From assembly GCA_947442065.1 (NCBI GenBank), contig CANEUY010000002.1:1-48487 (forward strand): 48,487 nucleotides of DNA, given 5' to 3'. Shown in pieces: positions 9,360 to 16,861 of the stretch. The notes beneath the pieces were generated by a model that worked only from the letters and a program-made list of their open reading frames with translations, did not search any database and had not been told where the DNA came from. The DNA is from Verrucomicrobia subdivision 6 bacterium (GTDB lineage: Bacteria > Verrucomicrobiota > Verrucomicrobiia > Methylacidiphilales > Verrucolacustridaceae). Made by a program: the position numbers and the translations under genes. Position 1 is the stretch's first letter. Each line of letters starts with the position of its first letter.

Positions 9360-9630
9360 ATAGATATATTTGCGTTTCTAGTTAATTAGTAAAACATAAT
9401 ATATCAATCGGTCGTTTTTTTTTGTGGCATAATTGAATGCATGTAATTTCCAAAGGGGAACTAGACGATTCAGAAACAGAGACATTGACTCGGAGCCAGG
9501 AAAACAATGTATGTGACTAACAGTCAGTCGGATAGGATGCTCAGAAATGAATACGACCAGGTTCCCAAAAGATTTTCCCTCTTAAAGATGCATTTTCTCT
9601 ACGATGCCCTATGCTAGCAAGGTGCTTACA
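9360..9630. other. Divergent intergenic region between luxR-type gene and prc-like gene
   Basis: This stretch of about 270 bases is A+T-rich on its left side (about 9360-9430, with a run of nine to ten T). TTGACT at about 9485 is a possible -35 box for the protease, but no good -10 is spaced correctly. A small perfect hairpin, TGACT-aac-AGTCA, lies near 9512-9524. I see no gene or convincing operator here. Confidence 0.35.
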
Positions 9631-12036
9631 ATGGTAACTCGATCCATGGTCCTTGTGCTTGGAATGATGCTGATGCTCGTCAATTTTTCACGGGCCGAGG
9701 CTCTCCACCCAAGCCCAGCATCCCAGTCCACAGCGATTCTCGTTCAGAAATTACTTCAAGATCATCACTTTGCCGGAAAACCTCTTACCGAGGACAAAGC
9801 CAAGGAATGGATCAAGAACTACATGGAGTCCCTCGACTACAATCACGCCTTCTTTCTGGCCAGCGACCTTCAGGCATATCAAAACACCTACGCCCCCCAA
9901 TTGGCCCAATTGACCCAACAGGGAAACATTCTCCCTGCTTTTGAAATCTTCGCTGGGTTCAATGAACGGGTCCGGGATCGCCTCTCCTGGATCAAGAAGC
10001 GACTCCTCCTGCCCTTTGATTTTACGGCCGATCAAAGTTATGAAATCGATCGGACCAAAGTGGGCTGGCCAACTGACCGAGCTGCAGCGGATGAACTCTG
10101 GGAACGTCGCCTGAAATTCGATGTTTTACGCGAAAAACTCGCAGGCAAAACAAAGGTCGCCAAAGAAAAGAAAAAGACGGACGAGGATCCGTTGATCACC
10201 GTGACCAAAAGGTACGAGCGCCTCATCAAGAATCTTGAGGATTACGACAGCGAGGAAATCACCCAGATGTACCTTACATCCCTCGCCTCCCTCTATGACC
10301 CTCATTCCAGCTATATGAGCCCGGCAACCCTGGAGGATTTTTCCATTGGAATTAAACTCGCCCTTTGTGGAATCGGCGCAGTCCTCTCCTCGGAGGATGG
10401 CTACTGCGTCATCAAGGAACTTGTGCCGGGTGGTCCTGCCGATCTGGATGGGCGATTGAAGGTGGGGGACAAAATCATCGGCGTGGCGCAGGGTGAAAAC
10501 GCTTTTGACGACATCGTCGACATGAAACTACGCAACGCCGTAAAGAAAATCCGGGGCCCCAAAAACACCCTTGTCCGCCTTCAGGTCATCCCGGCTGGAA
10601 GCAATGCCGGAGAACAGAGAGAGGTTCAAATCACCCGGGATGAAGTAAAGCTAGCGGCCCAACAAGCCACCGCATCCGTCTACGATATCCCCCGCTCAGG
10701 AGGTGTGACGATGCAGTCTGCCCCGGCTACATCAGAAGCCTCTCCAGCCCCGGAAAATCAAAATAATCTGTGGCTACAAAAAATACTCGATCGTGTGCTC
10801 GCAAAGAAAAGCACCCCTGAAACTCCGGCCCCCGCCAAGGACACTCCCCTCCTCCCTGTCCACCCACCCGAATCATGGAGAATCGGAGTGATCGATCTTC
10901 CCAGCTTTTACGGAGAAGTCGGAGGATCGGAATCGTCGGCCAGCGGGAACGGAGCCACGCCCCGTTCCACTTCCCAAGATGTCGAGGTTCTACTCAAAAA
11001 GTTGAATCAGGCAAAGGTCGATGGTGTGATTCTGGATCTCAGAAAAAACGGGGGCGGACTTCTGGATGAAGCGGTGACGATGACAGGTCTTTTCATCGAC
11101 CAAGGCCCCGTCGTTCAGGTCCGGGACAGCAAAGGAACCGTGATCCAGAGGACGGATGACACCCCTGGACAAGTTTATCAGGGGCCACTCCTTGTGCTCA
11201 CAGGGCGAAGAAGCGCCTCGGCATCGGAGATTGCGGCCGGTGCCCTCCAGAATTATGGTCGCGCCCTGATTGTAGGAGAAAAAAGCACCCACGGGAAAGG
11301 CACGGTGCAAGCCGTCGTCGAGTTGGGGAGATTTTTAAAACAGAACTTCGACAAGACCCAACCTCAGGCCGGGGCCGTCAAACTCACGATCCAAAAGTTT
11401 TATTTGCCTAATGGACATTCCACCCAGAACCGAGGGGTGGTCCCCGACATCTCCATCGCCTCTCCCCTGGATTACATGAAAATCGGAGAGTCGGATCTGC
11501 CGAATGCCCTTCCCTGGGACGAGATCGGCCCGAGCCGGTTCCGGGCCTCATCCATCGATCCGACCTTGAAAGGTATTCTCGCTGAAAAGTCCAAGGAAAG
11601 AGTGGCGGAAGACAAGGCGATGGAGTTCCTCAAAAGGGACATTGAAAAGGTCAAATCCCGAATCGAATCCGGAGTTATCTCACTGAATGAATCCAGTCGT
11701 CTTGAGGAGAAGAAAAAAGAAGACACCCGAAACGAGGAGCGTAAGAAGATCGAAGAAAGCATCAGCTCGTCAGCAAAGCCCAAGGCCCGTCTAGTTATTG
11801 ATGATAAAAAGGGAGTCATTCTTTCTGAGAAAGATCCCAAAAAGAAAAAACCCACTCTTGAGGAGTCAGCCGACGGTGAGGCGGAAGACATCACGGATGC
11901 GGTGGATCTTGCCGAGGCATTTGAACTTGAGGAGGCACTTCGAATCATGGGAGATTGGCTGAATCTTCAGTCAACCCGGGAACGAACAACGGTGGCCAAG
12001 GATCACCCCAATGCCCCGGCAAACAGCGTGAAATAG
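9631..12036 (+). CDS. Tail-specific (C-terminal processing) peptidase, S41A family, Prc/CtpA-like
   Basis: The exported protease is about 801 residues long. It has a clear signal peptide: MVTRS, a hydrophobic stretch to about residue 19, and a cleavage region around SRAEA. The Prc-type N-terminal helical domain is followed by a PDZ domain near residues 225-320 (SSYMSPATLEDFSIGIKLAL, then VPGGPADLDGRLKVGDKI). The catalytic S41 domain contains GRRSASASEIAAGAL near 525-540 and the general-base Lys in HGKGTVQ. The C-terminal 150 residues are rich in Lys and Glu, as in Prc. An upstream ATG at 9604 has no ribosome site, whereas 9631 has AAGGTG six bases upstream, so 9631 is preferred. The protein would trim periplasmic proteins or envelope enzymes. 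A thioredoxin-fold gene follows after three bases. Confidence 0.9.
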   Translation: MVTRSMVLVLGMMLMLVNFSRAEALHPSPASQSTAILVQKLLQDHHFAGKPLTEDKAKEWIKNYMESLDYNHAFFLASDLQAYQNTYAPQLAQLTQQGNILPAFEIFAGFNERVRDRLSWIKKRLLLPFDFTADQSYEIDRTKVGWPTDRAAADELWERRLKFDVLREKLAGKTKVAKEKKKTDEDPLITVTKRYERLIKNLEDYDSEEITQMYLTSLASLYDPHSSYMSPATLEDFSIGIKLALCGIGAVLSSEDGYCVIKELVPGGPADLDGRLKVGDKIIGVAQGENAFDDIVDMKLRNAVKKIRGPKNTLVRLQVIPAGSNAGEQREVQITRDEVKLAAQQATASVYDIPRSGGVTMQSAPATSEASPAPENQNNLWLQKILDRVLAKKSTPETPAPAKDTPLLPVHPPESWRIGVIDLPSFYGEVGGSESSASGNGATPRSTSQDVEVLLKKLNQAKVDGVILDLRKNGGGLLDEAVTMTGLFIDQGPVVQVRDSKGTVIQRTDDTPGQVYQGPLLVLTGRRSASASEIAAGALQNYGRALIVGEKSTHGKGTVQAVVELGRFLKQNFDKTQPQAGAVKLTIQKFYLPNGHSTQNRGVVPDISIASPLDYMKIGESDLPNALPWDEIGPSRFRASSIDPTLKGILAEKSKERVAEDKAMEFLKRDIEKVKSRIESGVISLNESSRLEEKKKEDTRNEERKKIEESISSSAKPKARLVIDDKKGVILSEKDPKKKKPTLEESADGEAEDITDAVDLAEAFELEEALRIMGDWLNLQSTRERTTVAKDHPNAPANSVK

Positions 12037-12039
12037 ACC

Positions 12040-12615
12040 ATGGCCCGAACCCCATCCACCCAACGCCTGCCCATCGGGTCTCCAGTCCCATCCTTCAGTC
12101 TTCCGGATGCCCTAGGCAAGGTCCGGACGCTCAGCGAACTGGCTTCTGGAAAACCCTTGGTGGTTGTCTTTGCCTGTAATCACTGCCCGTATGTGGTCCA
12201 TGTCCGAAGTGCTCTTGGTGTTTTGGCCGAGGAGTTCCAAAAACGTGGTGTCTCCTTTGTCGCCATCAATTCCAATGACTCTCTTCAGTATCCGGACGAT
12301 GCGCCGGACAAAATGCCTGCTTTTGCGAAAGATGCAGGATGGAATTTTCCCTATCTCGTCGATGCCACCCAGGAAGTGGCTCACCAATGGCATGCTGCCT
12401 GTACGCCCGATTTCTTTCTGGTGGATGGCACGGGAAAACTTGCCTATGCAGGACAATTTGATTCAAGCCGTCCGAAAAGCGAAATTCCCGTTACCGGGGA
12501 GGATTTGCGGAGGGCGATCGAATCGGTGCTATCCAATAGCCCTATCCCCTCACCCCAAATCCCGAGTTTAGGCTGCAATATCAAGTGGAAGCCGGGAAAC
12601 GAACCCAATCTCTAA
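12040..12615 (+). CDS. Thioredoxin-fold (redoxin/AhpC-TSA family) protein
   Basis: The 191-residue protein begins with the redoxin N-terminus (PIGSPVPSFSLPDALGKVRTL). It carries FACNHCPYV near residue 47, an active-site Cys-X-X-Cys of the NHCPYV subgroup, and VDATQEVAHQWHAACTPDFFLVD further on, including the cis-Pro segment. This subgroup is annotated as thiol-disulfide or peroxiredoxin-like protein, but no substrate is firmly established. There is no signal peptide, so it is probably cytoplasmic. It starts three bases after the protease stop and is probably co-transcribed with it. It converges with the lycopene cyclase gene. Confidence 0.82.
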   Translation: MARTPSTQRLPIGSPVPSFSLPDALGKVRTLSELASGKPLVVVFACNHCPYVVHVRSALGVLAEEFQKRGVSFVAINSNDSLQYPDDAPDKMPAFAKDAGWNFPYLVDATQEVAHQWHAACTPDFFLVDGTGKLAYAGQFDSSRPKSEIPVTGEDLRRAIESVLSNSPIPSPQIPSLGCNIKWKPGNEPNL

Positions 12616-12651
12616 TCGAATCGACCAAGCGCCCACCATGGCGCCCTTCCG

Positions 12652-13386
12652 TCATCTCAAGCCGACAGGAAGTAAGATCAAAAATGTTTGAGCTACCAAG
12701 AGACTCGTAAGGTAGAAAAAAGCCGCCTCCTCCCAAGGCATCACTCCCCCAAGCTTCCATCCCGTAATCTGCATTTCATCGAAGAACCAAATCCCCCTCC
12801 CGATGGCGTACCAGTCTGCCACACACAGATATGTCCCAACCCCCAATGTCGGGACCAAAACCTGCAGCCAGTAGGCCTGAAGCATGGGGCCAGCCACGAT
12901 CCACTGAAGAAGGACAACGGGCGTAAACCAGAAAAACAGGTGCCAGGCATAATGAACCCGGCGATCGCGATTCGGCCACTCCTTAAAGGCAAGACCCCAC
13001 GCCGCCCAGGCGATAAAAAGAACAGCCAAATGCCGTAAAACTTGTGGCTCCCCGACCCAGCGGGGAGGAGGAGCCCCTTGCGGGGGAGTCACCCAACGGA
13101 GAAAAGTCCAGCTAAGGAGGATGACCTCAACAGACTGGATCACAAAAAACGCATACTCTTCAACGGGAAGCTTGCCGATTCGAAACCAAACCCGTTCAGG
13201 TGGAAAATCCCAGATGCCCTTCGCAACAGCCCAGTTGTCCCATGGTGAAGTAAAGGCCACGACGATCCCCAGAATCCCCACCATGGCCAGAAGCATCTCC
13301 CCTGGCCAGACCCCTCTCCCGGACAGAAAGAAAAGAAGAACGAGGAGCGGGAGATTAAAGATTAAATGGAACCCAAAATAACTCAT
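12652..13386 (-). CDS. Lycopene cyclase-domain protein (fused CrtYc-CrtYd type)
   Basis: The 244-residue polytopic membrane protein contains two copies of the heterodimeric/fungal-type lycopene cyclase repeat. Repeat 1 has PWDNWAVAKGIWDF and GKLPVEEYAFFVIQS near residues 40-75. Repeat 2 has ADWYAIGRGIWFFDE and LGGVMPWEEAAFFYLTS near 190-230. Each repeat carries the paired acidic residues (PxEE/PWEE) thought to act in cyclisation. It would convert lycopene to a cyclic carotene in the membrane. The Met at 13386 (MSYFGFHL) matches the family N-terminus, and AGGAGGGAGG lies upstream. No crtE, crtB or crtI is in the window, so the gene is isolated from the rest of the pathway. Confidence 0.82.
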   Translation of the reverse strand: MSYFGFHLIFNLPLLVLLFFLSGRGVWPGEMLLAMVGILGIVVAFTSPWDNWAVAKGIWDFPPERVWFRIGKLPVEEYAFFVIQSVEVILLSWTFLRWVTPPQGAPPPRWVGEPQVLRHLAVLFIAWAAWGLAFKEWPNRDRRVHYAWHLFFWFTPVVLLQWIVAGPMLQAYWLQVLVPTLGVGTYLCVADWYAIGRGIWFFDEMQITGWKLGGVMPWEEAAFFYLTSLLVAQTFLILLPVGLR

Positions 13387-13471
13387 ATGACACCTATCGG
13401 TTTCCTCCCTCCTTGCTTCAAGCGCAAGCATGTTATTTCACCCGCCCTGACTTTCCCCTAAAAAGAGGTTG

Positions 13472-14110
13472 ATGAATGTACTTGTGATTAGCGGTCCAGC
13501 CTCGATCCCCTTGGATCCTGCCCGGAATATTTTCAACCAATCCACGGGAACAACCGGAGTGACAATTGCCGCTATTCTTCAGGAAAACGGGTTCTCAACA
13601 ACTCTCTGGCAGGGAAAAGAGGCGTCCTGCCCTTTACCCTCTGGCATCCGGATTTCCGCCGAATTCCGGACAGTTCCCGAACTTCAGCTCCTTTTGGAAA
13701 AAAGTAATCTGGCCCAATTTCATGCCATCCTCGTTCCTGCGGCGTTGCCGGATTATGCCCTGAAAAGCGCCCGGGACCTTCAAGGCGAAGTATTGCCGGA
13801 AGGAAAATGGCCTGGATCCCTGCCTGGATTACAAATCGAGCTCACCCCGGGCCCTAGAATTCTTCCCACACTTCGGGATTATGCCCCAAAAGCCAAAATC
13901 ATCGGTTGGAAGTGGGAGACACACGGGGACATTCAGCAGCTCAAGAAAGTCGCTGAAAAGCAGATCCAAACATGCCGGACAGACGGATGCGTGCTCAATG
14001 GGCCAGCCTACGGGAACGGTTACCTCTTAATGACGGTTGGTGGCGATTCCTTGCCATGCCCCTCGCCTGCTGAGCTCGGACATGCCTTGGCCCGATACCT
14101 GAAGAACTGA
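13472..14110 (+). CDS. CoaB-like (DNA/pantothenate metabolism flavoprotein domain) protein
   Basis: The 212-residue protein resembles the phosphopantothenoylcysteine synthetase (CoaB) half of Dfp. The N-terminus VLVISGPASIPLDPARNI, then NQSTGTTGVTIA, parallels the CoaB nucleotide-binding segment (TxGGTREPIDPVR, NxSSGKMG). LPDYALKSARD and a TPGPRILPTLRDYAPKAKIIGWKWE segment parallel the later CoaB motifs. The CoaC flavin decarboxylase half is absent, and the Lys-rich CTP-site motif is not obvious. It may be a stand-alone CoaB, but a diverged paralogue is equally possible. AGAGG precedes the ATG at 13472. It is flanked by convergent and divergent genes and seems monocistronic. Confidence 0.6.
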   Translation: MNVLVISGPASIPLDPARNIFNQSTGTTGVTIAAILQENGFSTTLWQGKEASCPLPSGIRISAEFRTVPELQLLLEKSNLAQFHAILVPAALPDYALKSARDLQGEVLPEGKWPGSLPGLQIELTPGPRILPTLRDYAPKAKIIGWKWETHGDIQQLKKVAEKQIQTCRTDGCVLNGPAYGNGYLLMTVGGDSLPCPSPAELGHALARYLKN

Positions 14111-14117
14111 TTCGTCG

Positions 14118-14771
14118 CTACAAGACGTACAAGATGGAATAGAGAAAAATCCAGACCACATCGACGAAATGCCAGTAATATCCGGTCAATTCCTCAAAGG
14201 CATGCGAAGGATTTGGAGCCTGGCCTGAGAAAAGCTTCATCTGGCGCAAAACTGCGCGAGCGACAGTCACAAGAATCGCAAGGAATCCCAGAAACACGTG
14301 AAGGCCGTGAAAACCGGTCATGGTGAAAAAGCAGGAACCATAGATCCCGTATGAATTAAACCACATCCCCTCTTCCTTGAGGTGCATCCATTCCCAGCCT
14401 TGAACACCAAGAAAGATCAAACCAAAGAGAGCGGTCAAAACATAACCGATCAGCCCGCTCCCCCCCTTCCGCATCCTGGATTCACCCCAATGATAGGTCA
14501 GACTACTGGATAAAAGGATGACGGTATTGATGATCATCACCCAATTCAGGAAGGTTGGCGGAATTTTTACGCCGATTTCAGGAGCTCCGGGGGGTGGCCA
14601 GCTCCCGGCCCCTTGGGCGATCCGCAGAACGATGTATCCACCAATCAACCCGGCAAAGAGCATGGCTTCAGAGGCCAGGAAGACGAGCATCCCAAACTGG
14701 GCCAGAGTAAAGCGAGGGCGACCGGTCGAAACTGGAATCTCTCCATGGGTTGCAATGGCGGATGTGCTCAT
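14118..14771 (-). CDS. coxC: Cytochrome c oxidase subunit III
   Basis: CoxC is a haem-free structural subunit of aa3 oxidase that stabilises turnover. The 217-residue product has about five membrane helices. It carries the motifs GYIVLRI in the first helix, WMHLKEEGMWFNSYGIYGSCFFTMTGFHGLHV in the middle, and the C-terminal signature LTGYYWHFVDVVWIFLY. It is the last gene of the coxBA-ctaAB-small ORF-coxC series, 13 bases after the small ORF stop. Confidence 0.95.
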   Translation of the reverse strand: MSTSAIATHGEIPVSTGRPRFTLAQFGMLVFLASEAMLFAGLIGGYIVLRIAQGAGSWPPPGAPEIGVKIPPTFLNWVMIINTVILLSSSLTYHWGESRMRKGGSGLIGYVLTALFGLIFLGVQGWEWMHLKEEGMWFNSYGIYGSCFFTMTGFHGLHVFLGFLAILVTVARAVLRQMKLFSGQAPNPSHAFEELTGYYWHFVDVVWIFLYSILYVL

Positions 14772-14784
14772 AAGAGAAATTTAT

Positions 14785-14907
14785 TTAGGGTTGTATCGGT
14801 TCCTTGGCGATAATGAAATACATCCAGTAGGCCGTCATGGCCACAGTAACCAGAACAAGAATCGCCAGTAACCGTAGATTGGATTTTTGCAGAGGGGTCA
14901 TACTCAT
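14785..14907 (-). CDS. Small membrane peptide (40 aa), probable oxidase-associated subunit
   Basis: This short gene encodes MSMTPLQKSNLRLLAILVLV and a further 20 residues, with a single transmembrane helix at about residues 12-33. Its ATG overlaps the ctaB stop by four bases, and its stop lies 13 bases before coxC, so it fits the operon and is translationally coupled. Small one-helix proteins sit at this position in other cox operons (CoxIV/CyoD-like or unnamed). No motif assigns a function. A longer in-frame extension to 15120 would overlap ctaB heavily and is rejected. Confidence 0.68.
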   Translation of the reverse strand: MSMTPLQKSNLRLLAILVLVTVAMTAYWMYFIIAKEPIQP

Positions 14908-15812
14908 CTTGAATCCGCCACCAGAAGGATCAAAAGTAGCGGCAGATAGAAAATGGATCCTAGAAATAGATTCCGAGCCGAACTCATCGTGGGTCTCCAA
15001 GCAAACCCCGCCGCAAGCAAGGCGTAACCCGCACCAAGGAGAACGGCTCCCAATCCATAGATGGGTCCCGCTGCTTGAAGGAATACGGGCCAAATGGACG
15101 CGGCAATCAGAGCCAGGCAATAAATAAGGGAAACAAGCCCGGTGATCCTTCCCTTCTCATCCGAGCAAGGCAACATTCGAAAGCCCGCGCGCCGGTAGTC
15201 CTCCCGATGCCTCCAAGCAATGGCCATGAAGTGAGGGATTTGCCAAAGAAACAAAATCAAAAAGAGGGCTAAACCTTCGCTCCCGATTCTTCCGCGTCCG
15301 GCCGTAAACCCGATCAGAGGAGGAATCGCCCCAGGCACAGCCCCCACCAAGGTGTTCAAAGCCGACCATCGCTTCATCGGCGTATAAACAAAAAGATACA
15401 AGGCGATCGTGGCTGCAGCCAAAAAAGCCGCCGGAGCATGAACCCCGAAAAAAAGAACGGCGAGTCCCAGTCCGGCCATACCCGCCCCACCCACGAGAGC
15501 TTCATCTGGACCGATCCTTCCCCCAGGAAGCGGACGCTGTGCCGTTCTTTTCATTTTCCCATCCAAATCCCTCTCGATCCACTCATTCAGGGTTGCCGCC
15601 GACGCCGCCACCAAGGAGGTCCCCACCAGCGTGAAAAAAGTTCTCCATGGATCGAGCTTCCCACCTGAACCACAGTACAACCCCACCAAAGTCGTCAGCA
15701 AAACAAGAAGACTTAACCTGGCTTTACATAATTCGGACCAATCCTGAAGCCATGCCCGGAATCCCGCCCGACAGGAAGCCGAAGGGATAACTGCTTCCTC
15801 CATGCGGTTCAT
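14904..15812 (-). CDS. ctaB: Protoheme IX farnesyltransferase (haem O synthase)
   Basis: CtaB farnesylates haem B to haem O for the aa3 oxidase. The protein is about 302 residues with nine or so membrane helices. It has the UbiA-family Asp-rich sites: NEWIERDLDGKMKRTAQRPLP near residue 80 and a second cytoplasmic loop, WRHREDYRRAGFRMLP, near 205. The long hydrophobic stretch TPMKRWSALNTLVGAVPGAIPP lies between them. The start at 15812 (MNRMEEAV) overlaps the ctaA stop by four bases; 15803 is an alternative. The stop overlaps the small membrane gene. Confidence 0.94.
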   Translation of the reverse strand: MNRMEEAVIPSASCRAGFRAWLQDWSELCKARLSLLVLLTTLVGLYCGSGGKLDPWRTFFTLVGTSLVAASAATLNEWIERDLDGKMKRTAQRPLPGGRIGPDEALVGGAGMAGLGLAVLFFGVHAPAAFLAAATIALYLFVYTPMKRWSALNTLVGAVPGAIPPLIGFTAGRGRIGSEGLALFLILFLWQIPHFMAIAWRHREDYRRAGFRMLPCSDEKGRITGLVSLIYCLALIAASIWPVFLQAAGPIYGLGAVLLGAGYALLAAGFAWRPTMSSARNLFLGSIFYLPLLLILLVADSR

Positions 15813-16861
15813 GCCACCCCCAGGGGTTGAATTCGCTGAATGAAAGAGCTCCGCGCCATATCTCCTGAGTCGCGACTGACCGTTCGATATGATGCCAAGC
15901 CCAACAGCCAACCTGTTAGGGTTAATCCTGCCCCGACCAAAACATGCAGAGTGGCCAACTCAGGCAAACGACCGCTCCAGATGATGGAAACCCCCAAAAG
16001 CACCTGTGTTAAGGCCAGAAGAACCAAAAAAACGACTCCCCGCTTCCACCATGAGGGCGTCGAAGATGAGCGAACACTCCAAACAGCCCCCCCCAAGATG
16101 CCGACCGCTGCAAGAATCCCCAAGGAACGATGCAAGATTTGGCCAAGGATCAGGACCGGGGTTGTCGCGGGCCATTGAAGCTTTTCGGCACGAAACTGGT
16201 TGATATGCGAAAGAGTCACGGAATCCCAAAAGGGTGGAAACCATTCGCCATAGACTTTTGGAAAGTCGGGAACAGAAAGAAAGCCAGGCCCTCCATGCCT
16301 CATCCACGCGCCAAGCACGGTCTGCAGAAAAACAACCCCTGTAAAAAACCAGATCATCCGGCTCCGGTTCAATGCATGGTCATCCCCTTTCCCGGGATTT
16401 CCCCAAAAATTGGAAAGGACCAATGCCAGACTTCCGGCCGTCAGTAAAAAAAGCTGGGCCAAACACCCGTGAAGGAGCCCAAGGATCCAGGAAGCTTGAA
16501 TCACCCGTTGCCCCCCCAAAATCCCCTGCAAAACAACCAGAAGGGATGCAGCGAAGGCAAGCCGTCGAGGCAAGCCAGAAGGCTGGATCATCCATACGAG
16601 AACAGAAACGGCTAGAGTGATCAGTCCTACGCCAGATGCCACCAGTCGGTGAGAGTGCTCAAGAAAAACCATAGTGGAAGCCGTCATCTTGGACCACGGA
16701 TAAATGAACATGTTGTGCCCGAAAGTGGACGGCCAATCCGGGACAGCCATGCCGGCCACTTTTGTTGTAACCTGCCCTCCCAAAGTAATCAGAAAGAGTA
16801 TCGACCCGACAAGGAAGCAGGCCGCCCGAAAATCAGGTCGCAACGCCAGTCGGGAAGTCAT
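15809..16861 (-). CDS. ctaA: Haem A synthase (COX15/CtaA family)
   Basis: CtaA oxidises the C8 methyl of haem O to give haem A. The 350-residue protein has eight predicted helices and the conserved haem-binding histidines in LEHSHRLVAS near residue 70, LLHGCLAQ near 130, TLSHINQFRAEK near 215 and LHRSLGILA near 245. The opening segment GGQVTTKVAGMAVPDWPSTFG matches the family. Start and stop each overlap neighbouring genes by four bases (coxA and ctaB), so the three genes are translationally coupled. Confidence 0.93.
   Translation of the reverse strand: MTSRLALRPDFRAACFLVGSILFLITLGGQVTTKVAGMAVPDWPSTFGHNMFIYPWSKMTASTMVFLEHSHRLVASGVGLITLAVSVLVWMIQPSGLPRRLAFAASLLVVLQGILGGQRVIQASWILGLLHGCLAQLFLLTAGSLALVLSNFWGNPGKGDDHALNRSRMIWFFTGVVFLQTVLGAWMRHGGPGFLSVPDFPKVYGEWFPPFWDSVTLSHINQFRAEKLQWPATTPVLILGQILHRSLGILAAVGILGGAVWSVRSSSTPSWWKRGVVFLVLLALTQVLLGVSIIWSGRLPELATLHVLVGAGLTLTGWLLGLASYRTVSRDSGDMARSSFIQRIQPLGVA

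Noticed and set aside
9510-9526. Small hairpin TGACT-aac-AGTCA upstream of the protease gene as an operator
   Set aside because: The arms are only five bases and the element is alone, so it is not distinguishable from chance.
12629-12644. A possible hairpin terminator (GCGCC-caccat-GGCGC) between convergent genes
   Set aside because: The stem is only five base pairs and no T-run follows on either strand.
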